A DNA stretch of 28,688 nucleotides from JAWSUT01 sp033549345 (lineage in GTDB: Bacteria > Bacillota > Dethiobacteria > Dethiobacterales > Dethiobacteraceae), in NCBI GenBank assembly GCA_033549345.1, contig JAWSUT010000031.1:1-28688 (forward strand), in the 5' to 3' direction. The notes under the pieces are model-generated. The model saw nothing but the letters and a program-made list of their open reading frames with translations, searched no databases and was not told the DNA's origin. Shown here in pieces: positions 7,342 through 13,907 of this stretch (position 1 is its first letter; every line of letters begins with the position of its first letter). A program made the position numbers and the translations under genes.

Positions 7342-8172
7342 ATGGTTATGCTGTCAACAGAGAAACTGGCAATTTCATACGGAGAAGCAGATATCGTAAC
7401 GGGCTTGAATTTAGAGATTCCGGAGGGCAAAATAACTACGATTATCGGCCCCAACGGTTGCGGGAAATCCACTATCTTAAAAACAATGTCGCGTATATTA
7501 AATGCGAGAACCGGTGCTGTATACCTGGATGGGAAAGAAATTCATAAAACGCCGACCCGCGAGATTGCCCGGAAAATGGCTATATTGCCCCAGACACCGG
7601 AAGCACCAAGCGGCTTGACTGTCAGTGAGCTGGTTTCCTACGGCCGGTTTCCCCACCAGCGGGGTTTTGGCCGTTTAACAGATGAAGATAAAAGAATTGT
7701 TCGCTGGGCTATTGATGTAACCGGGATGACACTGTATTCCGACCGGCCAATTAATGCTTTATCAGGGGGGCAGCGCCAGCGCGTATGGATAGCAATGGCC
7801 CTTGCGCAGGAGACGGAGTTACTTCTTCTGGATGAGCCGACAACATATCTTGATTTAGCACACCAATTGGAGGTTTTGAAGCTTCTTGAAAGATTAAACC
7901 AGGAAGAAGAGCGAACCATTGTAATGGTCCTTCATGATTTGAACCATGCAGCCCGCTTTGCTCATCATATGGTTGCTATTAATAACGGCAAGGTCATGAT
8001 GGAGGGTAGCCCGGATAAAGTCATGACGCCTGAAGTCTTAAGAGATGTTTTTAATATAGACGCTGAAATTGTGCTGGATCCACGGACAAGAAAGCCTGTC
8101 TGTGTTACGTATGATCTCGTAGAAAAGAAGGATGCAGCAATAAAAAAAGTGCAACTTGGTGCAACTGCTTAA
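7342..8172 (+). CDS. iron-siderophore ABC transporter ATP-binding protein (FepC/FecE type)
   Basis: This cytoplasmic ATPase powers the FecCD-type permeases. From ATG 7342 it has 276 residues. All ABC motifs are present: Walker A GPNGCGKST at 36-44, Q-loop in ILPQTPEAP, signature LSGGQRQR, Walker B ELLLLDEPTTYLD, and the switch histidine in VLHDLNHAARF. The spacing and the TYLDLAHQLEVL sequence are typical of the siderophore/haem/B12 subfamily. An upstream in-frame ATG at 7312 falls immediately after the Fur box, so ATG 7342, with AGAAGGAG 12 bases upstream, is preferred. It has its own promoter and Fur box and is followed by a strong terminator, so it is probably transcribed alone. Confidence 0.94.
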   Translation: MVMLSTEKLAISYGEADIVTGLNLEIPEGKITTIIGPNGCGKSTILKTMSRILNARTGAVYLDGKEIHKTPTREIARKMAILPQTPEAPSGLTVSELVSYGRFPHQRGFGRLTDEDKRIVRWAIDVTGMTLYSDRPINALSGGQRQRVWIAMALAQETELLLLDEPTTYLDLAHQLEVLKLLERLNQEEERTIVMVLHDLNHAARFAHHMVAINNGKVMMEGSPDKVMTPEVLRDVFNIDAEIVLDPRTRKPVCVTYDLVEKKDAAIKKVQLGATA

Positions 8173-8216
8173 ATCAAATTTAGAAACAGCAACGAAAAAA
8201 AGCTTAGCTAAATCAC

Positions 8217-8255
8217 AGCAGCCGTAAGGCATACGCCATACGGCTGCTTTTTTTT
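8217..8255 (+). terminator. intrinsic terminator after the ATPase gene
   Basis: AGCAGCCGTA (8217-8226) pairs with TACGGCTGCT (8239-8248), with an additional GGC/GCC inside, followed by an eight-base T run. Confidence 0.92.
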
Positions 8256-8256
8256 C

Positions 8257-8619
8257 TCAATTTTCCGGGGAAGCCTTTTGATGCAGCGGCGGAACAACCA
8301 GCCATCCTTTTTTCTTCATCATACGCAGCAGTGTCAGCCCGTATTGTGCTTTTTTGGAATGCAGCTGTAAAAACTGAACCGCAATGTCTTCCCGGATTGA
8401 TAAGGCCATTATTTTACTGCCGGCAAGCAATCCGGCTGAGATTTCACTGGCAATAAATCCGGCTAATAGATTATCGCTAAAACGAGCACCTTCAGGAATG
8501 TCATCAAGATCAACCTTTGGTTGTTCCGGCGGTGATGGTGGCAGGCTCACACCGTTATCTTTAAGAAGAGAAGTAAGAGCCTTGATTTCCGGTTCAATAA
8601 TGTTTTCAAGCTTGTCAGA
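8257..8619 (-). pseudogene. C-terminal remnant of a DUF3231 (spore coat-like) protein
   Basis: Reading on the minus strand, the open frame from 8619 gives about 120 codons: EIKALTSLLKDNGVSLPP.., VDLDDIPEGARFSD.., HSKKAQYGLTLLRMMKKKGWLVVPP. I recognise this as the end of a DUF3231 repeat, a ferritin-like helical family linked to spore coat proteins in Bacillota. Whole proteins have one or two repeats of about 160 residues. Here the N-terminal helices are missing: an in-frame TAA (8620-8622) sits just before the homologous part and there is no good start there. The GTG at 8550 could start a 97-residue peptide, but it lies inside the conserved domain. I read this as a truncated, probably dead gene whose 5' end was removed at the junction with the gene-free region that follows. 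Confidence 0.7.
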
Positions 8620-8622
8620 TTA

Positions 8623-9161
8623 AATAGATATCTTATCCGAAAAGCACCACTGCCTTTAAACTGTCGGGGCTTGTGGCAGCAAGGTAGATTGTATACAATA
8701 GCCTTGAACACAAAGGGATAGAGGTGTGGTAGCGACTTATTCACAAAGTATGGAAGGAAAGACCGTCGTTACGCTACCTGTACAAAAAGATGTGTAAGTC
8801 ATAATGTTTTTCAGGAGTTAGCGTCACAATAAGCATTCACGCCGGTGGGATACGAAGACATGCGCCAACAGCCTCTTATACCTCGTGACCGAAATAATCA
8901 GCCTGGGAACAACCAAATATAGGAGACCCTGGTGGGGGTTATGGCTTTGATGACTGTCCATTTGCCTATGGGCATTTTTTTGAATATACAAACGATAGGT
9001 CTTTCATGAAACTCATGGCCCGTTCTGATAATTCTCTAGGGTAGCTGCCACACCGGGCGAGTTCATGAACGATTTTTAATTTCAGTGTGAACGAAATGCA
9101 CGCGAACGTGCTCTTAGTATATAGAGAAGCTTCTTACCGCGGTATTGCAGGAGGGAATCGG
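8623..9161. other. gene-free region, possibly a decayed group II intron fragment
   Basis: About 540 bases hold no convincing coding frame on either strand. The stretch 8720-8960 has RNA-like features: GGTAGCG near 8730 can pair with CGCTACC near 8780, and GATGTGTAAGTCATAATG at about 8790-8807 resembles the early domain I segment GGTGTTAAGTCA of group II introns such as Ll.LtrB. No domain V hairpin and no intron-encoded reverse transcriptase were found, so any intron would be a fragment. The region also contains the 5' leader of the following sigma-factor gene. Identification is tentative. Confidence 0.3.
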
Positions 9162-9668
9162 ATGACGGAAAACGAGTTTTTGCAATTGTTACAGCCTTTG
9201 GAGGCATATCTGGCCAGAATGGCCCATGCCATTGTCGGTGACAGGGAAGAGGCAAAAGACGCACTGCAGGATGCGCTGCTGTCTGCTTTTGTCACCAGGA
9301 ACCAACTCAGGGACACGGCTTATTTTAAGCCATGGATTAAAAAAATTGTCGCCCACCAATGCGGCCGGCAGCTGAAAAAGAAGGGACGCGTCATACCCAT
9401 GGGGAGTGCGGCAGAAATGACTCCCGATTCATCAGCAGGCAACCAACACGATGGCCTGATCTGGGATGTGGTGCAAACACTGCCTGAACACCAGTCGCGT
9501 GTAATTACATTGCGTTACATGGCAGACCTGAAACAAACAGAGATCGCAGCTGTCCTGAATATTCCGGAGGGGACAGTAAAATCGAGGATACATAAAGCGC
9601 TTGTCAGTCTAAGGAAGATTCTTGGAGAAGAAATGGAGGCTGGACTCAGTGAAATGCCAAGATATTAG
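9162..9668 (+). CDS. ECF-type RNA polymerase sigma factor
   Basis: This protein (168 residues from ATG 9162, with GGAGGG upstream) should direct RNA polymerase to a small regulon in response to an envelope or external signal. Region 2 lies at about residues 10-75 (MAHAIVGDREEAKDALQDALLSAF.., YFKPWIKKIVAHQC). Region 4 is at about 105-155 (LPEHQSRVITLRYMADLKQTEIAAVLNIPEGTVKSRIHKAL), a clear helix-turn-helix. An earlier in-frame ATG (9087) lacks a binding site and would add residues not typical of the family. Its end overlaps the anti-sigma gene by 20 bases, indicating translational coupling. I could not find a convincing self-type promoter upstream. Confidence 0.93.
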   Translation: MTENEFLQLLQPLEAYLARMAHAIVGDREEAKDALQDALLSAFVTRNQLRDTAYFKPWIKKIVAHQCGRQLKKKGRVIPMGSAAEMTPDSSAGNQHDGLIWDVVQTLPEHQSRVITLRYMADLKQTEIAAVLNIPEGTVKSRIHKALVSLRKILGEEMEAGLSEMPRY

Positions 9669-11145
9669 AGAAGAGTTAACAGCTTACTTAAATGATGAGC
9701 TGGCAAAATATCAAGCAGGAGAAGTGGAGCAGCACCTCTTAGAATGTGCACCCTGCGCCAGGGAATCGCTGCGCATACGCAAACTGGAAGAAGAACTCCG
9801 GCAGGGCCTGGATCAGTGCCTGCAGGAATCGACGGAACGGCAGCAGAGTATGACGGAGTGGCTGCAAAAAGCATCCCGTGAATTAAGCGATGCAGAAAGG
9901 GAAGAGAGAATGAACTGGGTTGCCGGTCTTGACAGCACAGGAACAGCGGTGCAGAAAAAAAACCGTAAGTCCATTAAGCCCTGGATTGGGCTGCGGGCTG
10001 TGGCAGCCGTTCTTTTGGCGGCGCTCCTGCTGGTCTCCTACTGGCCCCAGGTGGTGCGTGCCTCAAGCCAGATGCCGTTTGTCGGGCAGTGGGTTCAGGA
10101 ATTTGTCCTGCGCGATGCCGGCCTTGACTGGGCCTATCAGAACGGCTACATCCAGGAGAATCTGGCGGTAGCGGAGCAGGATGGGGTCCGGCTGACCATT
10201 CTGGGAGCGGTGGCCGATCCGGTCCATACCACAGTTATCTATCTGCTTGACGGCCTGAACACGGATGCCGAAGTATATGCCTCCCTCAGAGAAATTAATG
10301 GTGAGGGGATTGCTTCCTGGACCGCACCGGCTATCGATACGCCTCTGGGCAAAGTGGGTATGGCGCAGACCTGGGCACTGCCGCCCGGTGAAAACGCAGT
10401 AACTGTTTACCTTGAATCGGCAGGCAGCCTGACCTCCGCCCTGGAAGCCACATTTAGCCTGGACCGTGAAGAAATCAGCAGGTTGTCACAGATGTACCCC
10501 CTGAATTTCCAAACCACTGTGGATGGTATCACAGTAACTGCCAACAGCGTAGTATACACACCGACCCAGATCATGGTTGACTTCACAGTAAGCGGCGGCT
10601 CCAATTTACACGGGTTGCACCGGCCTGAGTACGATTTGTACCTGATTGATGGCGCCGGCAATAAAACAGAATCTGTCTCAGGCGGCGGCGGCAATGTCGA
10701 ACCCGGGCGCTGGGATTTGCAGTATGTTTTTAACCGCCCCCGAAATATGGACGGCTTGCAGTTTGTGATCCCTGCTCTGGGCCGTAACGTGGATATTAAC
10801 CTTGAAGTCAGTGCGGGGGATGTAGGTACGACCCTGGATGTTTTCGGCAGCAAGCTTAAACTGGCAGGATTTGAGGCCAGACCCGGCCAATTGGACATCA
10901 ATATTGCTTATCCCAGCAACAGCCGTGTTCAGTTACTGTCCGACTGGACGGTGACTGATGGCGGCGGCCAAACCCTGGAGATAACAGGCAATGGTAATGA
11001 ATACCGCGCTCTTTATGGAGAAGAAATCGCAGGCTACATTGTAGATAACCTTTATCTGGAAGGGGAGCCTGCCAGGGCCGTGGCAAAAAAAGCGATGCTG
11101 ATTGTTGAAGGAAACTGGCAGATTAACCTGCCTGCCGCACAATAA
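9649..11145 (+). CDS. membrane anti-sigma factor with zinc-finger and large extracytoplasmic domain
   Basis: This is the probable antagonist of the sigma factor encoded just upstream. From GTG 9649 it has 498 residues; the N-terminus MKCQDIREELTAYLNDEL is typical of zinc-binding anti-sigma domains, with His29, Cys33 and Cys36 forming HxxxCxxC. Earlier TTG 9622 is less likely because GGAGG lies just before the GTG. One membrane helix is at about 112-132. The remaining 365 residues are outside the cell and beta-rich, resembling DUF4179/DUF5643-type sensor regions (MTILGAVADPVHTTVIYLLDG-like patterns; family naming uncertain). Much larger than a minimal anti-sigma factor, it may sense a ligand or envelope state directly. 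An intrinsic terminator follows. Confidence 0.85.
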   Translation: MKCQDIREELTAYLNDELAKYQAGEVEQHLLECAPCARESLRIRKLEEELRQGLDQCLQESTERQQSMTEWLQKASRELSDAEREERMNWVAGLDSTGTAVQKKNRKSIKPWIGLRAVAAVLLAALLLVSYWPQVVRASSQMPFVGQWVQEFVLRDAGLDWAYQNGYIQENLAVAEQDGVRLTILGAVADPVHTTVIYLLDGLNTDAEVYASLREINGEGIASWTAPAIDTPLGKVGMAQTWALPPGENAVTVYLESAGSLTSALEATFSLDREEISRLSQMYPLNFQTTVDGITVTANSVVYTPTQIMVDFTVSGGSNLHGLHRPEYDLYLIDGAGNKTESVSGGGGNVEPGRWDLQYVFNRPRNMDGLQFVIPALGRNVDINLEVSAGDVGTTLDVFGSKLKLAGFEARPGQLDINIAYPSNSRVQLLSDWTVTDGGGQTLEITGNGNEYRALYGEEIAGYIVDNLYLEGEPARAVAKKAMLIVEGNWQINLPAAQ

Positions 11146-11153
11146 ACAGTGTA

Positions 11154-11192
11154 AAAACAGAGGTAACGGCAACCAGCCGGAGCCTCTGTTTT
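11154..11192 (+). terminator. intrinsic terminator after the sigma/anti-sigma pair
   Basis: AAAACAGAGG (11154-11163) pairs with CCTCTGTTTT (11183-11192). The T run is only four long. Confidence 0.65.
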
Positions 11193-11273
11193 GCTTTGGA
11201 CAGGAACAGGGACTTGTTGTTGGGAGATATATTTTATACAATTGGTTTGGGTGCAGAGGACGGAGGGGTGAGC

Positions 11274-11588
11274 TTGGCTTTTTCAAAAAGTCTGGAAGAA
11301 AAAACAGTGAGTGCCATGATTGACATGTATTGCAGGGACAAGCACCGGCAAGAACAGGACGGGTTATGTGAGAAATGCAGCCGGCTTCTGGCCTATACCC
11401 TCGAACGGATAGAAAAATGTCCCTTTGGTGAGAAGAAGCCGGTTTGTGCAAAGTGTACGGTCCATTGCTACAAGGCAGAGATGCGTGAGGAAATCAGACG
11501 TGTCATGCGGTATGCCGGCCCGCGCATGCTCTATGAAAAGCCGCTTTTAACTCTGCGCTATGTGTACAGGAAAGCTTTTACATCATAG
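11274..11588 (+). CDS. YgbA-family (nitrous oxide-stimulated promoter family) protein
   Basis: This is a small cysteine-rich cytoplasmic protein of 104 residues. It matches the YgbA_NO family in order: MIDMYC near the N-terminus, LCEKCSRLLAYTLERIEKCPFGEKKPVCAKCTVHCY in the middle and VMRYAGPRMLYEKP at the end. Cysteines 20, 32, 35, 49, 58, 61 and 65 could bind a metal or iron-sulphur cluster. In proteobacteria ygbA is induced by nitric oxide; the biochemical role is not known to me. The start is TTG 11274 with GGAGGGG five bases upstream. A longer frame from 11196 adds unrelated sequence. The gene stands alone between a terminator and the yhdT-panF pair, and I see no clear NO-responsive operator. 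Confidence 0.85.
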   Translation: MAFSKSLEEKTVSAMIDMYCRDKHRQEQDGLCEKCSRLLAYTLERIEKCPFGEKKPVCAKCTVHCYKAEMREEIRRVMRYAGPRMLYEKPLLTLRYVYRKAFTS

Positions 11589-11635
11589 GACAAACAGGAT
11601 GTGCGTTAATTGCTGCACCGGTGGCAATAATAAGC

Positions 11636-11641
11636 TATAAT
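11636..11641 (+). promoter_or_regulatory. possible -10 box for yhdT-panF
   Basis: A perfect TATAAT lies 70 bases before the yhdT start. No good -35 is visible at the normal spacing, so only the -10 is proposed. Confidence 0.35.
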
Positions 11642-11711
11642 GGAAGCCCTTGCCTGAGAAATGATTGCTTTTTCTGTTACCGGAAATATTGCAATGCAAG
11701 GAGGCGAAGAA

Positions 11712-12035
11712 ATGGCAAAAAAAACAGCTCCGCCCGGTTCTTCTTTTATCGAAGACCCGCGTTACAGGCAGTGCAACAGAGAGGCTCTTTTGGGGCTTGG
11801 CCTGGGGCTTGCCAACTTTATTTGGTGGTTTGTCTGGGGCTATGGCCTGGGTTCGGGGCCGCCTGAGGAATACATTTATGTGATGGGTTTTCCGCTTTGG
11901 TTCTTTATGAGCTGCATTGTGGGGGCCGTACTTTTTTCTGTGCTGGCCATTGTCATGGTACGAAAGTATTTTGTGGACATGCCTCTTGGTCAACTTGACG
12001 AGGATGAAGTCAAAGAGATGCAGGAGGCGAGGTAG
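11712..12035 (+). CDS. yhdT: YhdT-family (DUF997) small membrane protein
   Basis: This 107-residue inner membrane protein has two hydrophobic helices, around LGLGLANFIWWFVWGYGLG and LWFFMSCIVGAVLFSVLAIVMV, joined by a short loop. DUF997/YhdT proteins are found directly upstream of panF in many bacteria, including Escherichia coli, and the same order is kept here. That suggests an accessory role in sodium-coupled pantothenate uptake, though no mechanism is established to my knowledge. ATG 11712 is preceded by AGGAGG at good spacing; an upstream frame start at 11661 is not supported. The stop codon abuts the panF start, so the two genes should be one transcript. Confidence 0.85.
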   Translation: MAKKTAPPGSSFIEDPRYRQCNREALLGLGLGLANFIWWFVWGYGLGSGPPEEYIYVMGFPLWFFMSCIVGAVLFSVLAIVMVRKYFVDMPLGQLDEDEVKEMQEAR

Positions 12036-13511
12036 ATGGCAGACGCCAGAATGGATGTGCTGATCCCGCTTCTGATTTATTTTCTGATTGTTTACGGCCT
12101 GGGTTTTTACAGTATGAGATTTGTATCCAAAGCCAGCCGCAGAGAGGGAACCGGATTTTTACATGAGTACTTAATTGGCGACCGCAGTATGGGTGGTGTT
12201 GTCCTGGCTATGACGCTGGTTGCCACATACTTAAGCGCAGGCAGTTTTATCGGCGGCCCCGGTACTGCCTATACCATGGGGCTTTCCTGGGTCTTTCTGG
12301 CCATGTCGCAGATGCCCACGGGCTATTTTACCCTGGCTGTCCTGGGGAAGAAATTCGCCATTGTTGCCCGCAAGATTAATGCGGTAACAGTCACAGACTT
12401 CCTCAAAGAACGTTATGAGAATAAACTGCTTGTGGTGTTGGTCTCAGTTTCTGTGGTCTTTTTCTTTATGGCTGCCATGAGCGCCCAGTTTATCGGAGCC
12501 GCCCGTCTGCTGCAGGGCGCAGTGGGTGTGCCGTATGAAACCGCGCTAACTTTTTTTGCGGTCAGTGTACTTATTTATACCATTATCGGCGGCTTTCGTG
12601 CCGTGGTGCTGACGGATACGATGCAGGGCATTATTATGACGATCGGTACTACGGTCGTCCTGTTCGCTGCCATTGCTGCCGGAGGCGGTATAACCAATAT
12701 TATTCAAGGTATGTATACCATTGACCCCGGTTTGATCTCACCCTACGGGCCTGATCCGGCCTTTACTTCCATGGCCTGGGTGACTTCGTTCTGGATTCTT
12801 GTGGGCTTTGCCGTGGTCGGACTGCCTCAGGTGGCCACCAGGGCCATGGGCTATAAGGACAGCGTCAGCCTGAAAAACGGTATCATCTATGGCACGATTG
12901 TTTCCATGGTGCTTCTGCTTGGCATGCACCTGCTGGGTGCGTTTGGCCGGGTACTGGTGACCGGTATTGAATCCGGTGACCTGGTTGTGCCCACAGTGAC
13001 TACGACACTTTTTCCGAACTGGATTGCCGGAATTATCCTTGCCGGCCCTTTGGCGGCCGTGATGTCTACGGTGGACTCGCAGCTTTTGCTGGCGGTCGGC
13101 GCTATCGTCAATGATATCTACGCCAACATGATTAACACAAAGGTAAAAAGAACTGCCAGAATAACGTTTATCAGCTCGGTGGTCATTGGTTTGATTATCT
13201 TTGTCGCCTCATTCAATCCACCCGATTTGATGATCTGGCTAAACCTTTACGCACATGCCGGACTGATTTCAACATTTCTCTGGCCGGTACTGCTTGGACT
13301 GTACTGGAAAAGAGCCAATACTGCAGGTGCGTTTGCTTCCATCATTACCGGCATCGGCTCATATGTTTCTTTTAACATGTTGATGCCCAGGCCGCTTGGT
13401 ATGCACACCATTGTCCTGCCGCTCCTGATTTCCCTGACTGCTTTTATTGCCTGCACTTACCTGACCCAAAGGCCTCCGGAACGAATCATCGAAAAATTCT
13501 GGGGAGTATAG
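12036..13511 (+). CDS. panF: sodium/pantothenate symporter
   Basis: PanF imports pantothenate with sodium ions for coenzyme A synthesis. The 491-residue protein is of normal length and has about 13 hydrophobic segments. It follows the E. coli protein closely by memory: FLHEYLIGDRSMGGVVLAMTLVATYLSAGSFIGGPGTAY near the N-terminus (the sodium-site region), GKKFAIVARKINAVTVTDFLKERY, VVLTDTMQGIIM, and MSTVDSQLLLAVGAIVNDIYANM (corresponding to MSTINAQLLQSSATIIKDLY). The start follows directly on the yhdT stop, with GGAGGCGAGG overlapping the end of yhdT. A strong terminator separates it from the hyp operon. Confidence 0.93.
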   Translation: MADARMDVLIPLLIYFLIVYGLGFYSMRFVSKASRREGTGFLHEYLIGDRSMGGVVLAMTLVATYLSAGSFIGGPGTAYTMGLSWVFLAMSQMPTGYFTLAVLGKKFAIVARKINAVTVTDFLKERYENKLLVVLVSVSVVFFFMAAMSAQFIGAARLLQGAVGVPYETALTFFAVSVLIYTIIGGFRAVVLTDTMQGIIMTIGTTVVLFAAIAAGGGITNIIQGMYTIDPGLISPYGPDPAFTSMAWVTSFWILVGFAVVGLPQVATRAMGYKDSVSLKNGIIYGTIVSMVLLLGMHLLGAFGRVLVTGIESGDLVVPTVTTTLFPNWIAGIILAGPLAAVMSTVDSQLLLAVGAIVNDIYANMINTKVKRTARITFISSVVIGLIIFVASFNPPDLMIWLNLYAHAGLISTFLWPVLLGLYWKRANTAGAFASIITGIGSYVSFNMLMPRPLGMHTIVLPLLISLTAFIACTYLTQRPPERIIEKFWGV

Positions 13512-13535
13512 TTACAACTGCAGTATGCATTTATC

Positions 13536-13573
13536 AAACACGCCCGGTTCACTGAACCGGGCGTGTTTGTTTA
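13536..13573 (+). terminator. intrinsic terminator after panF
   Basis: Perfect 15-base stem (13536-13550 with 13554-13568) around ACT, followed by a T-rich stretch. Confidence 0.92.
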
Positions 13574-13598
13574 CACTATGCGATAAATTACGGATAAA
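13570..13598 (+). promoter_or_regulatory. possible promoter of the hyp operon
   Basis: TTTACA (13570-13575), 17 bases, GATAAA (13593-13598). It matches sigmaA only moderately, but it is the best candidate between the panF terminator and hypA. Confidence 0.35.
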
Positions 13599-13657
13599 GA
13601 GGAAATGAAAGGAAAAACTGTTGGTAGGCAGATAAAAAATAGCGGAGGATGATTACT

Positions 13658-13906
13658 TTGCATGAATTATCACTTGTTAGCCAAATTATTACTCAGGTCG
13701 GTGATGATGCGGTCAGGCATGGCTTAAACAAAGTTTATTCTGTTACACTGGCCGTTGGGCGGCAGGCCCACGTTCAGGCGGATGCTCTTACATTTGGTTT
13801 TGATGCCGCTAAGAGGGGCACTGTCTTACAGGAAGCCGAACTGGTTATCGTGGCTGCAGACGGAGATGAGCTGGAAGTACAGGAATATGAAGGGGAGCGG
13901 GACTGA
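13658..13906 (+). CDS. hypA: HypA-like hydrogenase nickel chaperone lacking the zinc-binding domain
   Basis: HypA delivers nickel to NiFe-hydrogenase precursors with HypB; nickel binds the N-terminal Met-His-Glu and a four-cysteine zinc site shapes the fold. Here translation from TTG 13658 (GGAGG nine bases upstream) gives the required MHELSL start. The first 68 or so residues follow the family well (VTLAVGRQAHVQADALTFGFDAAKRGT). The usual CxxC...CPxCG zinc ribbon is absent: the protein runs from AELVIVAADG straight into GDELEVQEYE, which resembles the normal C-terminal strand. It has 82 residues instead of about 113 and no cysteine at all. The ATG at 13649 touches the binding site and would spoil the nickel motif. 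It is first in the operon, followed two bases later by the hypF start; hypB is missing. It may be a degenerate or a divergent working form. Confidence 0.82.
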   Translation: MHELSLVSQIITQVGDDAVRHGLNKVYSVTLAVGRQAHVQADALTFGFDAAKRGTVLQEAELVIVAADGDELEVQEYEGERD

Positions 13907-13907
13907 T

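Noticed and set aside
8547..8744. 65-codon minus-strand frame upstream of the DUF3231 remnant
   Set aside because: It overlaps the remnant in another frame and does not resemble the missing N-terminal part or any protein I know.
9083..9116. ECF-type promoter for the first sigma gene (TGTGAAC ... CGTG)
   Set aside because: The spacer is only 13-14 bases, shorter than the 16-17 needed, so it was not called.
10407..10901. 164-codon open frame on the minus strand inside the anti-sigma gene
   Set aside because: Antisense shadow; low-complexity composition, no start context, and the forward frame is continuous.
11652..11665. TPP riboswitch-like CCTGAGA before yhdT-panF
   Set aside because: Only one short motif is present; the other conserved thi-box segments and the expression platform are missing.
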